Positions 1 to 6,109 of a stretch of DNA of 12,386 nucleotides are shown here, piece by piece. A program made the translations under genes and the position numbers. Source of the stretch: CAYJGN01 sp964369635. Lineage in GTDB: Bacteria; Bacillota; Clostridia; Oscillospirales; Ruminococcaceae. The stretch covers positions 1-12,386 of the forward strand of contig CAYJGN010000054.1 of NCBI GenBank assembly GCA_964369635.1, given 5' to 3'. How positions within the stretch are numbered: the first letter of the stretch is position 1; the number at the start of each line of letters is the position of its first letter. The notes under the pieces were generated by a model. It ran no database searches. It was not told the origin of the DNA and was given only the letters and a program-made list of their open reading frames with translations.

Positions 1-134
1 CCGGTTATTCTGTTTCTTGTTGTCTGCGGTTTTGCCGAGACTATCGCTATCTTCTCGCCCATAATTTTATTTAGCAGCGAACTTTTTCCGGCATTCGGCC
101 GGCCGACTATTGCTATAAAAGCTGATTTTTGCAT
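1..134 (-). CDS. era: GTPase Era, N-terminal fragment (cut by window edge)
   Basis: Only the first 44 or so codons are inside the window; the gene continues beyond position 1. The translation begins MQKSAFIAIVGRPNAGKSSL, with the G1/P-loop GRPNAGKS at residues 11-18, followed by the VSAKPQTTRNRI segment at about residues 33-44, which is typical of Era around switch I. Era is an essential GTPase that binds 16S rRNA near its 3' end and assists 30S subunit assembly. The ATG at 134-132 is chosen because GGAG lies 7 nt upstream and the P-loop is then at the family's normal distance from the N-terminus. It lies 52 bp downstream of ybeY on the same strand, the common clostridial order, but an intrinsic terminator sits between them. 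The era assignment over other Era/EngA-like GTPases rests on the PQTTRNRI motif and the context. Confidence 0.93.
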   Translation of the reverse strand, partial: MQKSAFIAIVGRPNAGKSSLLNKIMGEKIAIVSAKPQTTRNRIT

Positions 135-150
135 CTACACACTCCATACT

Positions 151-182
151 AAAAATAGAAAAAATGCTGCCGTTTAGCAGCA
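151..182 (-). terminator. Intrinsic terminator between ybeY and era
   Basis: Read on the minus strand, TGCTGC (182-177), a 6-nt loop TAAACG and GCAGCA (170-165) form a perfect 6-bp stem followed directly by TTTTTT and then CTATTTTT. It begins 4 nt after the ybeY stop codon. Only 17 nt remain between its end and the era start, and these hold the era SD, so no separate era promoter fits. It probably acts as a partial terminator that lowers era expression relative to phoH-ybeY. Confidence 0.8.
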
Positions 183-186
183 AATT

Positions 187-687
187 TTACTCAAACACAT
201 AACTCTCACTTCTCGGTAGTCCAAGCACCGTTAAAACACTCTCTTCTTTTTCGCGCATCTTAACAAGTTCAAGTCCTCCATTTTCATGGTCATATCCAAG
301 CAGGTGCAACATCGAATGAACGGTGAGATATGCAACCTCCCTTTGCAGAGTATGTCCATATGCTTCCGCTTGAGCCAACGCCTTTTCCGCACTTATAACT
401 ATATCTCCAAGCAGAATTCGCGCATCCTCATGATTTAAATCAAATTCGCCATCATCCTGTCTTAATGGAAATGATAAAACATCGGTCTCTACTGGCTTGT
501 CTCGAAATTTGCCATTGAGTTCCTTTATCTCTTTATTATCAACAAAGCTGACGCTGACTTCAGCTTCCTGCTCCATCCCTTCATATTTCAAAACCGCATT
601 ACAACAGCGGCGTACTAACATACGAAGTCCTGATGGGAGCTTCACCTCATTTTGTCTGTTTGTAATAATAACTTTAGTCGCTTTCAC
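187..687 (-). CDS. ybeY: Endoribonuclease YbeY (rRNA maturation factor)
   Basis: YbeY is a single-domain zinc metalloprotein involved in 16S rRNA 3'-end maturation, ribosome quality control and late 30S assembly. The signature HSMLHLLGYDH (HxxxHxxGYDH; zinc ligands H124, H128 and H134 counted from the start chosen here) is intact. The upstream TDVLSFP and LLGDIVIS segments, conserved in the family, are also present. The length of 166 residues is normal. I chose the GTG at 687-685 because AAGGTGG lies 8 nt upstream. A GTG four codons earlier (699-697) is possible but has only AAAGG at tight spacing. With the chosen start the gene begins 1 nt after the phoH stop, so it is very likely translationally coupled to phoH. 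A terminator follows before era. Confidence 0.95.
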   Translation of the reverse strand: MKATKVIITNRQNEVKLPSGLRMLVRRCCNAVLKYEGMEQEAEVSVSFVDNKEIKELNGKFRDKPVETDVLSFPLRQDDGEFDLNHEDARILLGDIVISAEKALAQAEAYGHTLQREVAYLTVHSMLHLLGYDHENGGLELVKMREKEESVLTVLGLPRSESYVFE

Positions 688-688
688 T

Positions 689-1654
689 TTAATTTCCACC
701 TTGCCTTTTGTAACTTTTTTCGTATGCGTTTATAATCCGTTGAACCACCCTATGGCGGACAACATCCTTTGCAGAGAGACGCACTATATCTATCTCTTCA
801 ACACCTGATAGCACTCTTATCGCCTCAATAAGACCACTCTTTTTATTATCCCCTAAATCTATTTGAGTATCATCACCTGTTATAACAGCCTTTGCCCCAA
901 ATCCAAGCCTTGTTAGAAACATTTTCATCTGCTCGCGCGTTGTATTCTGCGCTTCATCGAGTATTATAAACGAGTCATCAAGCGTTCTCCCTCGCATATA
1001 TGCAAGCGGTGCAACCTCGATAGTACCGCGCTCTAAATATTTCGTGAAGTTCTCGCTTCCAAGCATCTCAAAAAGAGCATCATATAGCGGACGCAGATAA
1101 GGATCTACTTTATTTTGCAGATCTCCTGGCAGAAACCCGAGGTGCTCACCTGCTTCAACTGCTGGTCTTGTTAATATAATTCTCGAGACATCTCCCGCGC
1201 GAAAAGAGGCAACCGCCATTGCCACCGCTAAAAATGTTTTTCCCGTGCCCGCAGGGCCCACTCCGAATGTTACGATATTTTCAGATATCGCCTTGACATA
1301 CTTCTTCTGCCCAAGCGTTTTTGGTTTTATTGGTTTTCCCTTTGCTGAAATGCAGATCGCATTGCTCTGCACATCTTGAATGGTCTCTCCACTGCCCTGC
1401 TCGATAAGAGATATTATATACCGCACCGATTGGTCAGTTAAAATCTCACCCTTTTCAATAATCATCAATATCTGGCTTATCGCCTCAAATGCTTTATTGA
1501 CAGATGAAACATCGCCGGTGATAGTTATCTCTCCGCCGCGGCTAACAATAGTTACCGAAAAAGACTTTTCGATAAGCTTAATGTTTTCATCAAAATTCCC
1601 AAACAGGGTGAGAATATCTTCAATTCTTTCGAAAGAAATACTCCGAGTTGTCAT
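689..1654 (-). CDS. phoH: PhoH family protein (predicted ATPase/RNA helicase)
   Basis: A full-length PhoH protein of 321 residues. The N-terminal part (about 1-105) resembles the usual KH-like nucleic-acid-binding segment. The C-terminal ATPase domain has the Walker A motif GPAGTGKT (133-140), TRPAVEAGEHLGFLPGDL (about 162-179) and the Walker B motif IILDEAQN (230-237), followed by TGDDTQIDL (about 249-257). The family is cytoplasmic and is thought to couple ATP hydrolysis to RNA handling. Linkage to ybeY and era is one of the most conserved neighbourhoods in Firmicutes and supports an RNA or ribosome role. The ATG at 1654-1652 is preceded by AAAGGACGG. The gene has its own promoter (1684-1712), separating it from the upstream sporulation genes. 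Confidence 0.96.
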   Translation of the reverse strand: MTTRSISFERIEDILTLFGNFDENIKLIEKSFSVTIVSRGGEITITGDVSSVNKAFEAISQILMIIEKGEILTDQSVRYIISLIEQGSGETIQDVQSNAICISAKGKPIKPKTLGQKKYVKAISENIVTFGVGPAGTGKTFLAVAMAVASFRAGDVSRIILTRPAVEAGEHLGFLPGDLQNKVDPYLRPLYDALFEMLGSENFTKYLERGTIEVAPLAYMRGRTLDDSFIILDEAQNTTREQMKMFLTRLGFGAKAVITGDDTQIDLGDNKKSGLIEAIRVLSGVEEIDIVRLSAKDVVRHRVVQRIINAYEKSYKRQGGN

Positions 1655-1683
1655 TAAATACCGTCCTTTGCGTTTATAGAGAA

Positions 1684-1712
1684 ATTATATCACTAATTAT
1701 CAAAAATTTCAA
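1684..1712 (-). promoter_or_regulatory. Sigma-A promoter for phoH-ybeY(-era)
   Basis: On the minus strand, TTGAAA (1712-1707) and TATAAT (1689-1684) are separated by exactly 17 nt. The -10 is perfect and carries an upstream TGn (TGATATAAT, extended -10). It lies about 12 bp after the yqfD stop codon and about 30 bp before the phoH ATG. It is the best vegetative promoter in the window and would let the housekeeping genes be expressed independently of the sporulation pair upstream. Confidence 0.85.
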
Positions 1713-1723
1713 TTAATTGTTGA

Positions 1724-2887
1724 CTAATTAATGAAAAATTCACGAGTTTGCGCTATATTTTCATGACAGATATAGCTGCCCTTCAATACAAGCTCATCCC
1801 CATCAACAAATATCTCCTCTTCCCTCTCTATGATAATCCCATCGCCAATAAGAGAGGCAAGTTGCTCCATATTCTTTTGGTATAACGTTTCAGTCGCTTC
1901 TTCTTCTGTTACAGTATAATCAATATCTTCAAATAATTTAAAGGTTTTTTTAATAATTGAAACCCCCAGAAAAGATGAATTTTTCGGTTCATCAATTATT
2001 TCGCAATTTTCATAATCTATAAAAAAAGTTAAATATAACGGAAACTCACTACCGCCAAATTGCAGACTATATTTAACGCTCTCCTCAAGATATACTCGTT
2101 TTGTCTCGATTAGCGGCACTCGTGTCTCGATTTCTCGAGTAGTCTGCGCTACAACCTCTCCCTGCGCTCGCCTAAATGTAGTATTGCCGCCCATATCAAA
2201 ATAGATACCTGAAACAAGCAGATCCCCTGCATCAACGCTATCCCCTACCACCACCTCTTTAATACCGTTTAAAATCTCGAGATAGACTATCGTTCCACTG
2301 TGTGACGCTATAAGATTTGCCGGCGCTTCATTATCCAAAATTTCCGGCTTTTCAACGCTCTCTTTTATCGTCACTACTAATTTTGTGCCTATTGTTGTTA
2401 TCCCCACAACCGAAATATCACCGCTTCCAAGGGAAATTTGCAGCTGCAGCTCCTCGAAGTTTACCGAGGACTTCAAACTTCCAATACGAACTCCATTTTC
2501 AAAAAGTATATCTAAAACAAGCTGTTCATCAACTCGCTCAACTCCAACAACCTCTATATTCCAGATAAAAAAAGATGATATAAAGAGCAAGATAGCAAAT
2601 ATTAATATCCCAAAAACCAACCCTTTTCTTTTTAAAAAAGGATCAAAAAAGGTTTGAAAACCTCTCTTCTCTATTGAATTTATCTTGCAACCGCTCTTTT
2701 TAAGAAGCGGCAGAATTTTTTTATAATCCCGTTCTATGATAGAAAATCTATAGCATTCATCTGTAAGCCTGCTTTTAAAAATGTTTATACCCTTTGCTGA
2801 AATAAGGTTTACAAACCTTAAAATATTCCCATCGCCTATTTCAACTGTTTTATACCCAACAAAAAAGCGAATTAAAGTATTTATCAT
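1724..2887 (-). CDS. yqfD: Sporulation protein YqfD
   Basis: A 387-residue protein matching the YqfD (stage IV sporulation-associated) family in length, order and neighbourhood. The N-terminal part (1-85) is soluble. One strong transmembrane helix lies at about 88-109 (GLVFGILIFAILLF onward). The family-typical WNIEVVGVERVDEQLVLDIL follows at about 109-128, a POTRA-like start to a large, probably extracytoplasmic or intermembrane domain. In Bacillus subtilis yqfC and yqfD are sigma-E genes of the mother cell; the biochemical role is unknown. The ATG overlaps the yqfC stop as ATGA, implying translational coupling. The gene ends at a TAG (1726-1724) immediately upstream of the phoH promoter. 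Confidence 0.9.
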   Translation of the reverse strand: MINTLIRFFVGYKTVEIGDGNILRFVNLISAKGINIFKSRLTDECYRFSIIERDYKKILPLLKKSGCKINSIEKRGFQTFFDPFLKRKGLVFGILIFAILLFISSFFIWNIEVVGVERVDEQLVLDILFENGVRIGSLKSSVNFEELQLQISLGSGDISVVGITTIGTKLVVTIKESVEKPEILDNEAPANLIASHSGTIVYLEILNGIKEVVVGDSVDAGDLLVSGIYFDMGGNTTFRRAQGEVVAQTTREIETRVPLIETKRVYLEESVKYSLQFGGSEFPLYLTFFIDYENCEIIDEPKNSSFLGVSIIKKTFKLFEDIDYTVTEEEATETLYQKNMEQLASLIGDGIIIEREEEIFVDGDELVLKGSYICHENIAQTREFFIN

Positions 2888-3159
2888 CGCTCCATCCCCG
2901 CTAATAAAACTTCATCTATAACCCCTTTAACAACGCAACCATCAAGCGCTAAAAAATCAACTAACAAATCTTTTCCTATAAAAGTTATAAAGGCACCCTT
3001 GCAACTTATTCGAATTTTTTCAGGCGAAAGCTCTAAAAGCCCTTCATACCCCTCAACGACAGCCTCTTTATTCTCATTTAAATGAATTTCAAAGTCGTTT
3101 AGCACGCCGCTAAAAATTCCGCGTTTATTATTTTCTAACGTTATCTTTCTTCTTTTCAT
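2884..3159 (-). CDS. yqfC: Sporulation protein YqfC
   Basis: A small protein of 91 residues with the size and position of YqfC, always found directly upstream of yqfD in endospore formers. It starts MKRRKITLENN and is mostly predicted beta strand, with the segment LELSPEKIRISCKGAFITFI typical of the family. There is no signal peptide or membrane helix. An in-frame ATG at 3186 would give 100 residues. I prefer the ATG at 3159-3157 because GGTGAT lies 4 nt upstream, the same arrangement seen at ylbJ and at the deacetylase-like gene. The function is unknown; expression in the mother cell during sporulation is inferred from the Bacillus subtilis orthologue. It is divergent from ylbJ across about 70 bp. 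Confidence 0.85.
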   Translation of the reverse strand: MKRRKITLENNKRGIFSGVLNDFEIHLNENKEAVVEGYEGLLELSPEKIRISCKGAFITFIGKDLLVDFLALDGCVVKGVIDEVLLAGMER

Positions 3160-3231
3160 TTTCATCACCCGTTTATATATACGCATAAAATTAAAATGTT
3201 ATCCGTAAACTTTTAGAGGTAGGTGATATAG
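3160..3231. promoter_or_regulatory. Divergent control region between yqfC and ylbJ
   Basis: This 72-bp gap must hold promoters for two divergent sporulation genes. On the plus strand GCATAAAAT (3183-3191) is close to the sigma-E -10 consensus CATACAAT. A TCAT about 15 nt upstream is a weak partial -35. On the minus strand a GGATAAC/CGTATATA pair with 14-nt spacing is a poorer candidate. No good sigma-A pair is present in either direction, which fits sporulation-specific expression. The element assignment is tentative. Confidence 0.35.
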
Positions 3232-4302
3232 ATGGTTAAACTTTCAAATATCTGCAAAACAGCAGCGTTTTTATTATCAATATATCTTTTAATCTGCTAT
3301 GGCGGATTGTTTCGAGAGGGCATTTTAAGCGGATTTACCCTTTGCATAACCGTCGTTATTCCAAGCCTTTTCACCTTTATTGTATTTTCAACTTTTATAG
3401 TGAATACCAATTTTTTTGTAATACTAAAAGACTTTATACCTATTATTTTTACCAGACTTTTTAAAATGAACAAGGCCGAATTTCTCTCATTTTTAATATC
3501 GCTTATTGGCGGATATCCATCTGGTGCAAAACTGCTCGGTGAGATGAGCCAAAATGATGAAATCACAAAAAAACGCGCGGCAGAGCTAATGCCTTTTTTC
3601 ATATCTGCAGGGCCTGCTTTTATTATAACTGGGATAGGACTCTCATTTTATAACAGCTCAGTTGTTGGATTTATTCTATTTAGTGCTCATACCATTTCCT
3701 CGTTAGCTCTACCCATTATTTTTTTGAAAAGCGGAGATAACGATAGAAGATATACCAAAAAAAGCGGCAGTATTGCCGATAAATTTGTTTTTTCAATTAG
3801 CTCTTGCTCCTCTGCTGTTATAGCAATGACAGGGTTTATAATTTTTTTCGGAGCTATTTTAAATACAGCTTTGCATCTTCTAAACCTTGATGATATAAGT
3901 TACTCAATTTTATCGCTTTTGCTTGAAATAACAAGCGGTTGTCATTTCGTCTATCAAAATTTACCGATTAACGCTGCATTATTATCAATAACCGCTGGAC
4001 TTTCATTTTCTTCGATAAGCATACTTATGCAAGCAAAATTCCTCTGCTCTAATTCCTATATTAATATAAAAAAACTATTGTTTATAAGAATAGCTCATGC
4101 GATACTCTCAACTTCAATTTGCTATTTTCTTTTGCAGATAACTGCAATCCCAGCAGAGGTTTTTTCGAATATAGATAGCACATCATCAATGCCTACCTCA
4201 TTATCAGTTGCCTCTTCTTTGATGTTTATTCTGCTAATGCTAACAACTATTTTAAAGGTAGAAAAAAACACTGGTAAAAACCGCCGAAATTTGATAAAAT
4301 AA
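3232..4302 (+). CDS. ylbJ: Sporulation integral membrane protein YlbJ
   Basis: A polytopic membrane protein of 356 residues with hydrophobic segments at about 8-28, 34-60, 118-140, 143-165, 190-215, 225-265 and 283-300. The hallmark is SLIGGYPSGAKLLGEM (about 91-106), between conserved membrane segments as in the YlbJ family, which belongs to the nucleoside-recognition/Gate domain superfamily. In Bacillus subtilis ylbJ is a sigma-E gene needed for proper spore cortex/coat maturation; the transported substrate, if any, is unknown. The ATG at 3232 has AGAGGTAGGTGAT four nt upstream. The protein is shorter than the roughly 400-residue Bacillus protein. It is divergent from yqfC and is the first gene of a compact plus-strand run reaching 6038. 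Confidence 0.9.
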   Translation: MVKLSNICKTAAFLLSIYLLICYGGLFREGILSGFTLCITVVIPSLFTFIVFSTFIVNTNFFVILKDFIPIIFTRLFKMNKAEFLSFLISLIGGYPSGAKLLGEMSQNDEITKKRAAELMPFFISAGPAFIITGIGLSFYNSSVVGFILFSAHTISSLALPIIFLKSGDNDRRYTKKSGSIADKFVFSISSCSSAVIAMTGFIIFFGAILNTALHLLNLDDISYSILSLLLEITSGCHFVYQNLPINAALLSITAGLSFSSISILMQAKFLCSNSYINIKKLLFIRIAHAILSTSICYFLLQITAIPAEVFSNIDSTSSMPTSLSVASSLMFILLMLTTILKVEKNTGKNRRNLIK

Positions 4303-4321
4303 TTATAAGGGCGGTGCAATT

Positions 4322-4537
4322 ATGAAACTTAAGTTTTTTGGTAAGAATATAGAACCCTCTTGCAGTTATTGTGAGCGAGGAGTTGCAGCTAAAGATGGCA
4401 AAATGGTCCTCTGTAAACAAAAAGGTATCGTTTACAAGGATTACCACTGCAAAAAATTCACCTATAACCCGCTGCTTCGCATACCGCGCAAAAAACCAAA
4501 GCTTAAATCCCTACCAGAAGAGAATTTTTTAGTTTAA
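4322..4537 (+). CDS. Small four-cysteine (zinc-ribbon-like) protein
   Basis: A 71-residue basic protein beginning MKLKFFGKNIEPSCSYCERG. Four cysteines (C14, C17, C31, C43; CxxC-x13-C-x11-C) could bind one zinc or a similar metal. The C-terminal third is rich in lysine and proline (RIPRKKPKLKSLP). It lacks a signal peptide and membrane segment. The SD (AAGGGCGGTG) is good, and the start is 19 bp after the ylbJ stop, so it is probably cotranscribed with ylbJ. It resembles short conserved hypothetical proteins of clostridia; no function is assigned. The cysteine spacing and charge would fit a nucleic-acid- or protein-binding zinc knuckle, but that is inference only. Confidence 0.8.
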   Translation: MKLKFFGKNIEPSCSYCERGVAAKDGKMVLCKQKGIVYKDYHCKKFTYNPLLRIPRKKPKLKSLPEENFLV

Positions 4538-4550
4538 AGGAAGTGATTTT

Positions 4551-4607
4551 ATGGACGGCGACCCTGGGACAAGGAAAATAATAAATAACGCCGGCCATAA
4601 ATATTAG
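4551..4607 (+). CDS. 18-codon leader-like reading frame upstream of corA
   Basis: The frame ATG (4551) to TAG (4605-4607) encodes MDGDPGTRKIINNAGHKY. Its SD, AAAGGAAGTGAT, is stronger than the one in front of corA itself and ends 4 nt before the ATG. The peptide starts with an acidic/proline run (D-G-D-P), recalling MgtL of enterobacteria (MEPDPTPLPRRR...). There, such residues destabilise the translating ribosome at low Mg2+ and turn on a Mg2+ transporter. The stop codon lies at the foot of a hairpin only 20 nt before the corA start. The small size means translation cannot be proven from sequence; it could also be a chance frame or gene remnant. Confidence 0.5.
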   Translation: MDGDPGTRKIINNAGHKY

Positions 4608-4623
4608 CCGGCAGAAAGTCGGT
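4590..4623 (+). promoter_or_regulatory. Mutually exclusive hairpins over the corA ribosome binding site
   Basis: GCCGGC occurs at 4590-4595 and again at 4607-4612; being self-complementary, the copies pair as a 6-bp stem with an 11-nt loop. The second copy can instead pair with GTCGGT (4618-4623; four Watson-Crick and two G-U pairs) around a 5-nt loop AGAAA. That second stem would hide the SD-like AGAAAGTCGGT (4613-4623), 4 nt before the corA ATG. No T-run follows, so control would act on translation rather than termination. Confidence 0.5.
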
Positions 4624-4627
4624 AAAT

Positions 4628-5560
4628 ATGCTATCAATTTTTATGACAGACGATGGCAAGGTGCGCAAGCTCGACTGCATGGTTCCAGGTTGCTGGATTC
4701 ATCTAAGTGACCCTGAGGCCGCAGAGCTTGACCTTGTTTCGAAACAAACAACAATAGATATGGATATGCTAAAAGCGGCGCTCGATGAAGAGGAGCGAAG
4801 CCGCATAGACGTTGAGGATACGAACACCCTTATCGTAGTCGATACCCCTGTTATCGAATCAGACGGAAACAGCTTTTCATATTCAACTCTGCCTTTTGGC
4901 ATTATACTAACAGATGATTATATCGTAACCGTCTGTTCAACAGATACTCCGCTTGCAAGAAGCTTTGCAGAGGGGGCTGTTAAAAACTTTTCAACGAAAA
5001 AGTTTAATCGAATGACATTGCAACTGCTCTATCGAAATGCCCTTCTTTTCCTCTTCTATCTGCGTCAGGTGGATAAGCAGAGCAATCGAATAGAAGCGCA
5101 ACTGCACAAGACGATGAAAAACAAAGACCTCATTTTAATGATGGGACTTGAAAAATCGCTCGTATTCTTCTCAACCTCGCTCAAAGGAAACGAAGCAGTC
5201 CACGAGCGACTTCTTCGAATGAGTTTTGTATCAAACTTCCCCGACGATACCGACCTTTTAGAGGACGTTATGGTCGAGAATAAGCAGGCTATTGAGATGT
5301 GCAATATCTATCGCGATATCATGACAAGCTCGATGGATGCCTTCGCTTCAATTATCTCAAATAATCTAAATATGGTGATGAAGGTGCTCACCTCAATTAC
5401 CATTATCATATCAATCCCAACCCTTTTTTCATCTATCTGGGGCATGAACTTCAATCTTCCTTTCCAAAATAGCCCCGCCGGATTTTTTATCGTTATGGGG
5501 ATAGCCGTTGTTTCAACTATTGCGGCGATTTTGGTTATGTTTAAGAAGGATTGGTTGTAG
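4628..5560 (+). CDS. corA: CorA family magnesium/divalent cation transporter
   Basis: A 310-residue CorA-type channel. The N-terminal two thirds is the cytoplasmic alpha/beta and long-helix funnel domain, starting with the family-like KVRKLDCMVPGCWIHLSDP. Two transmembrane helices follow at about 248-271 and 285-303. The GMN signature (G272-M273-N274) is in the loop between them, within SIWGMNFNLPF, and the C-terminus is the typical basic KKDWL. The protein should form a homopentamer importing Mg2+ (possibly Co2+/Ni2+) across the plasma membrane. The ATG at 4628 is the only suitable start after an in-frame stop. Its SD (AGAAAGtcGGT) is imperfect and may be masked by a hairpin. Regulation by the leader at 4551-4623 is inferred. 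The next gene starts 3 bp after the stop. Confidence 0.95.
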   Translation: MLSIFMTDDGKVRKLDCMVPGCWIHLSDPEAAELDLVSKQTTIDMDMLKAALDEEERSRIDVEDTNTLIVVDTPVIESDGNSFSYSTLPFGIILTDDYIVTVCSTDTPLARSFAEGAVKNFSTKKFNRMTLQLLYRNALLFLFYLRQVDKQSNRIEAQLHKTMKNKDLILMMGLEKSLVFFSTSLKGNEAVHERLLRMSFVSNFPDDTDLLEDVMVENKQAIEMCNIYRDIMTSSMDAFASIISNNLNMVMKVLTSITIIISIPTLFSSIWGMNFNLPFQNSPAGFFIVMGIAVVSTIAAILVMFKKDWL

Positions 5561-5563
5561 AGA

Positions 5564-5725
5564 ATGATAATGACAATTTTAGCGGTAGTTACAACGGTTT
5601 TAGCAGGCGTCTTTTCAGAAGCATCTATCGGCACTCGCTTTAATATGCCTGGAATAGGAACTATCTTTGCAGTCGCAACTATGGGCGCTTTTATCCTTTA
5701 TGCTGTGAACAGGAAAAAGGGATAG
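5564..5725 (+). CDS. Small hydrophobic membrane protein (53 residues)
   Basis: The protein begins MIMTILAVVTTVLAGVFSEA. It has two hydrophobic segments (about 3-18 and 30-47) flanking a polar turn with SIGTRFNMPGIGT, and ends in NRKKG. This is a two-helix hairpin, probably with both ends on the same side of the membrane. The start lies 3 bp after the corA stop; the SD is poor (AAGGA about 13 nt upstream), so reinitiation or coupling from corA is likely. A second ATG two codons later is an alternative start. I recall similar short two-helix proteins in clostridia but know no function. Its position suggests a possible accessory to CorA or simply a cotranscribed conserved protein. Confidence 0.6.
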   Translation: MIMTILAVVTTVLAGVFSEASIGTRFNMPGIGTIFAVATMGAFILYAVNRKKG

Positions 5726-5738
5726 AGCAGGTGTTTTA

Positions 5739-6038
5739 TTGAAAGAAGTAATTTTAAGCGCTGATAATAATCGATATTTATACGCTGTTCCAGAAAAAGT
5801 TGCAAACAACTTAGAGCATTATTGCAATACTTTCGCAAATGATTGGCTTATAAATAGCGTTGATGCTAAGAAAATCGTTAAAAAAAGAGGCAGATTTAAC
5901 GAAACACATTTTATTTTATATTTAAACAAATTTCTATTCCCAAATGAACTCTCATACTTAATTCGCGATTTAGGGTGGATAGACTACGAAAACCCTATGC
6001 CCAAAGAATATGCGGGGATACCTTTTTTCAACTTTTAA
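5739..6038 (+). CDS. Conserved hypothetical protein (99 residues)
   Basis: A soluble 99-residue protein starting at TTG (5739), with AGCAGGTG five nt upstream, so the non-ATG start is credible. The sequence begins KEVILSADNNRYLYAVPEKV after the start and ends PKEYAGIPFFNF. It has many aromatic and acidic residues (HYCNTFANDWL, LGWIDYENPMPKEY) and no signal peptide or membrane helix. It resembles small conserved hypothetical proteins of clostridia with a C-terminal PKEY...FNF. No catalytic motif is evident. It is the last gene of the plus-strand run, 13 bp after the 53-residue membrane protein, and is followed directly by a bidirectional terminator. Confidence 0.75.
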   Translation: MKEVILSADNNRYLYAVPEKVANNLEHYCNTFANDWLINSVDAKKIVKKRGRFNETHFILYLNKFLFPNELSYLIRDLGWIDYENPMPKEYAGIPFFNF

Positions 6039-6045
6039 ACAAAAC

Positions 6046-6104
6046 AAAAACAGTGACCTTAATCGTTAGATTTTCTCTAACTCAAAAGGCCGCTGTTTTT
6101 TTAT
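6046..6104. terminator. Bidirectional intrinsic terminator between convergent units
   Basis: AAAAACAG (6046-6053) pairs with CTGTTTTT (6093-6100), CCTT (6057-6060) with AAGG (6086-6089), and GTTAGA (6065-6070) with TCTAAC (6076-6081) around a TTTTC loop. A T-run follows on the plus strand (6096-6102), and the A-rich 5' flank gives a T-run on the minus strand. It ends the plus-strand run after 6038 and the peptidase transcript ending at 6110. Confidence 0.85.
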
Positions 6105-6109
6105 TTCTA

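Noticed and set aside
497..808. Plus-strand frame of 103 codons across phoH/ybeY
   Set aside because: It is antisense to two firmly identified genes and lacks an SD or recognisable domains.
1692..1730. Direct repeat ACTAATTA (1692-1699 and 1723-1730) flanking the phoH promoter as an operator
   Set aside because: The region is extremely AT-rich and one copy is inside the yqfD coding end; an 8-mer repeat there is expected by chance.
3297..3602. Minus-strand frame of 101 codons inside ylbJ
   Set aside because: It lies antisense to a well-recognised membrane protein and has no family features.
4590..4612. GCCGGC hairpin as an intrinsic terminator
   Set aside because: No T-run follows the stem on either strand; the sequence leads straight into the corA SD region.
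4538..4627. Known Mg2+ riboswitch (M-box or ykoK type) before corA
   Set aside because: The spacer is only about 90 nt and has a coding frame and short GC stems; an M-box is much longer with several conserved helices, none of which I can find.
5308..5634. Minus-strand frame of 108 codons across the end of corA
   Set aside because: It is antisense to the CorA GMN/transmembrane region and the following small gene; its composition follows the reverse complement of hydrophobic codons.
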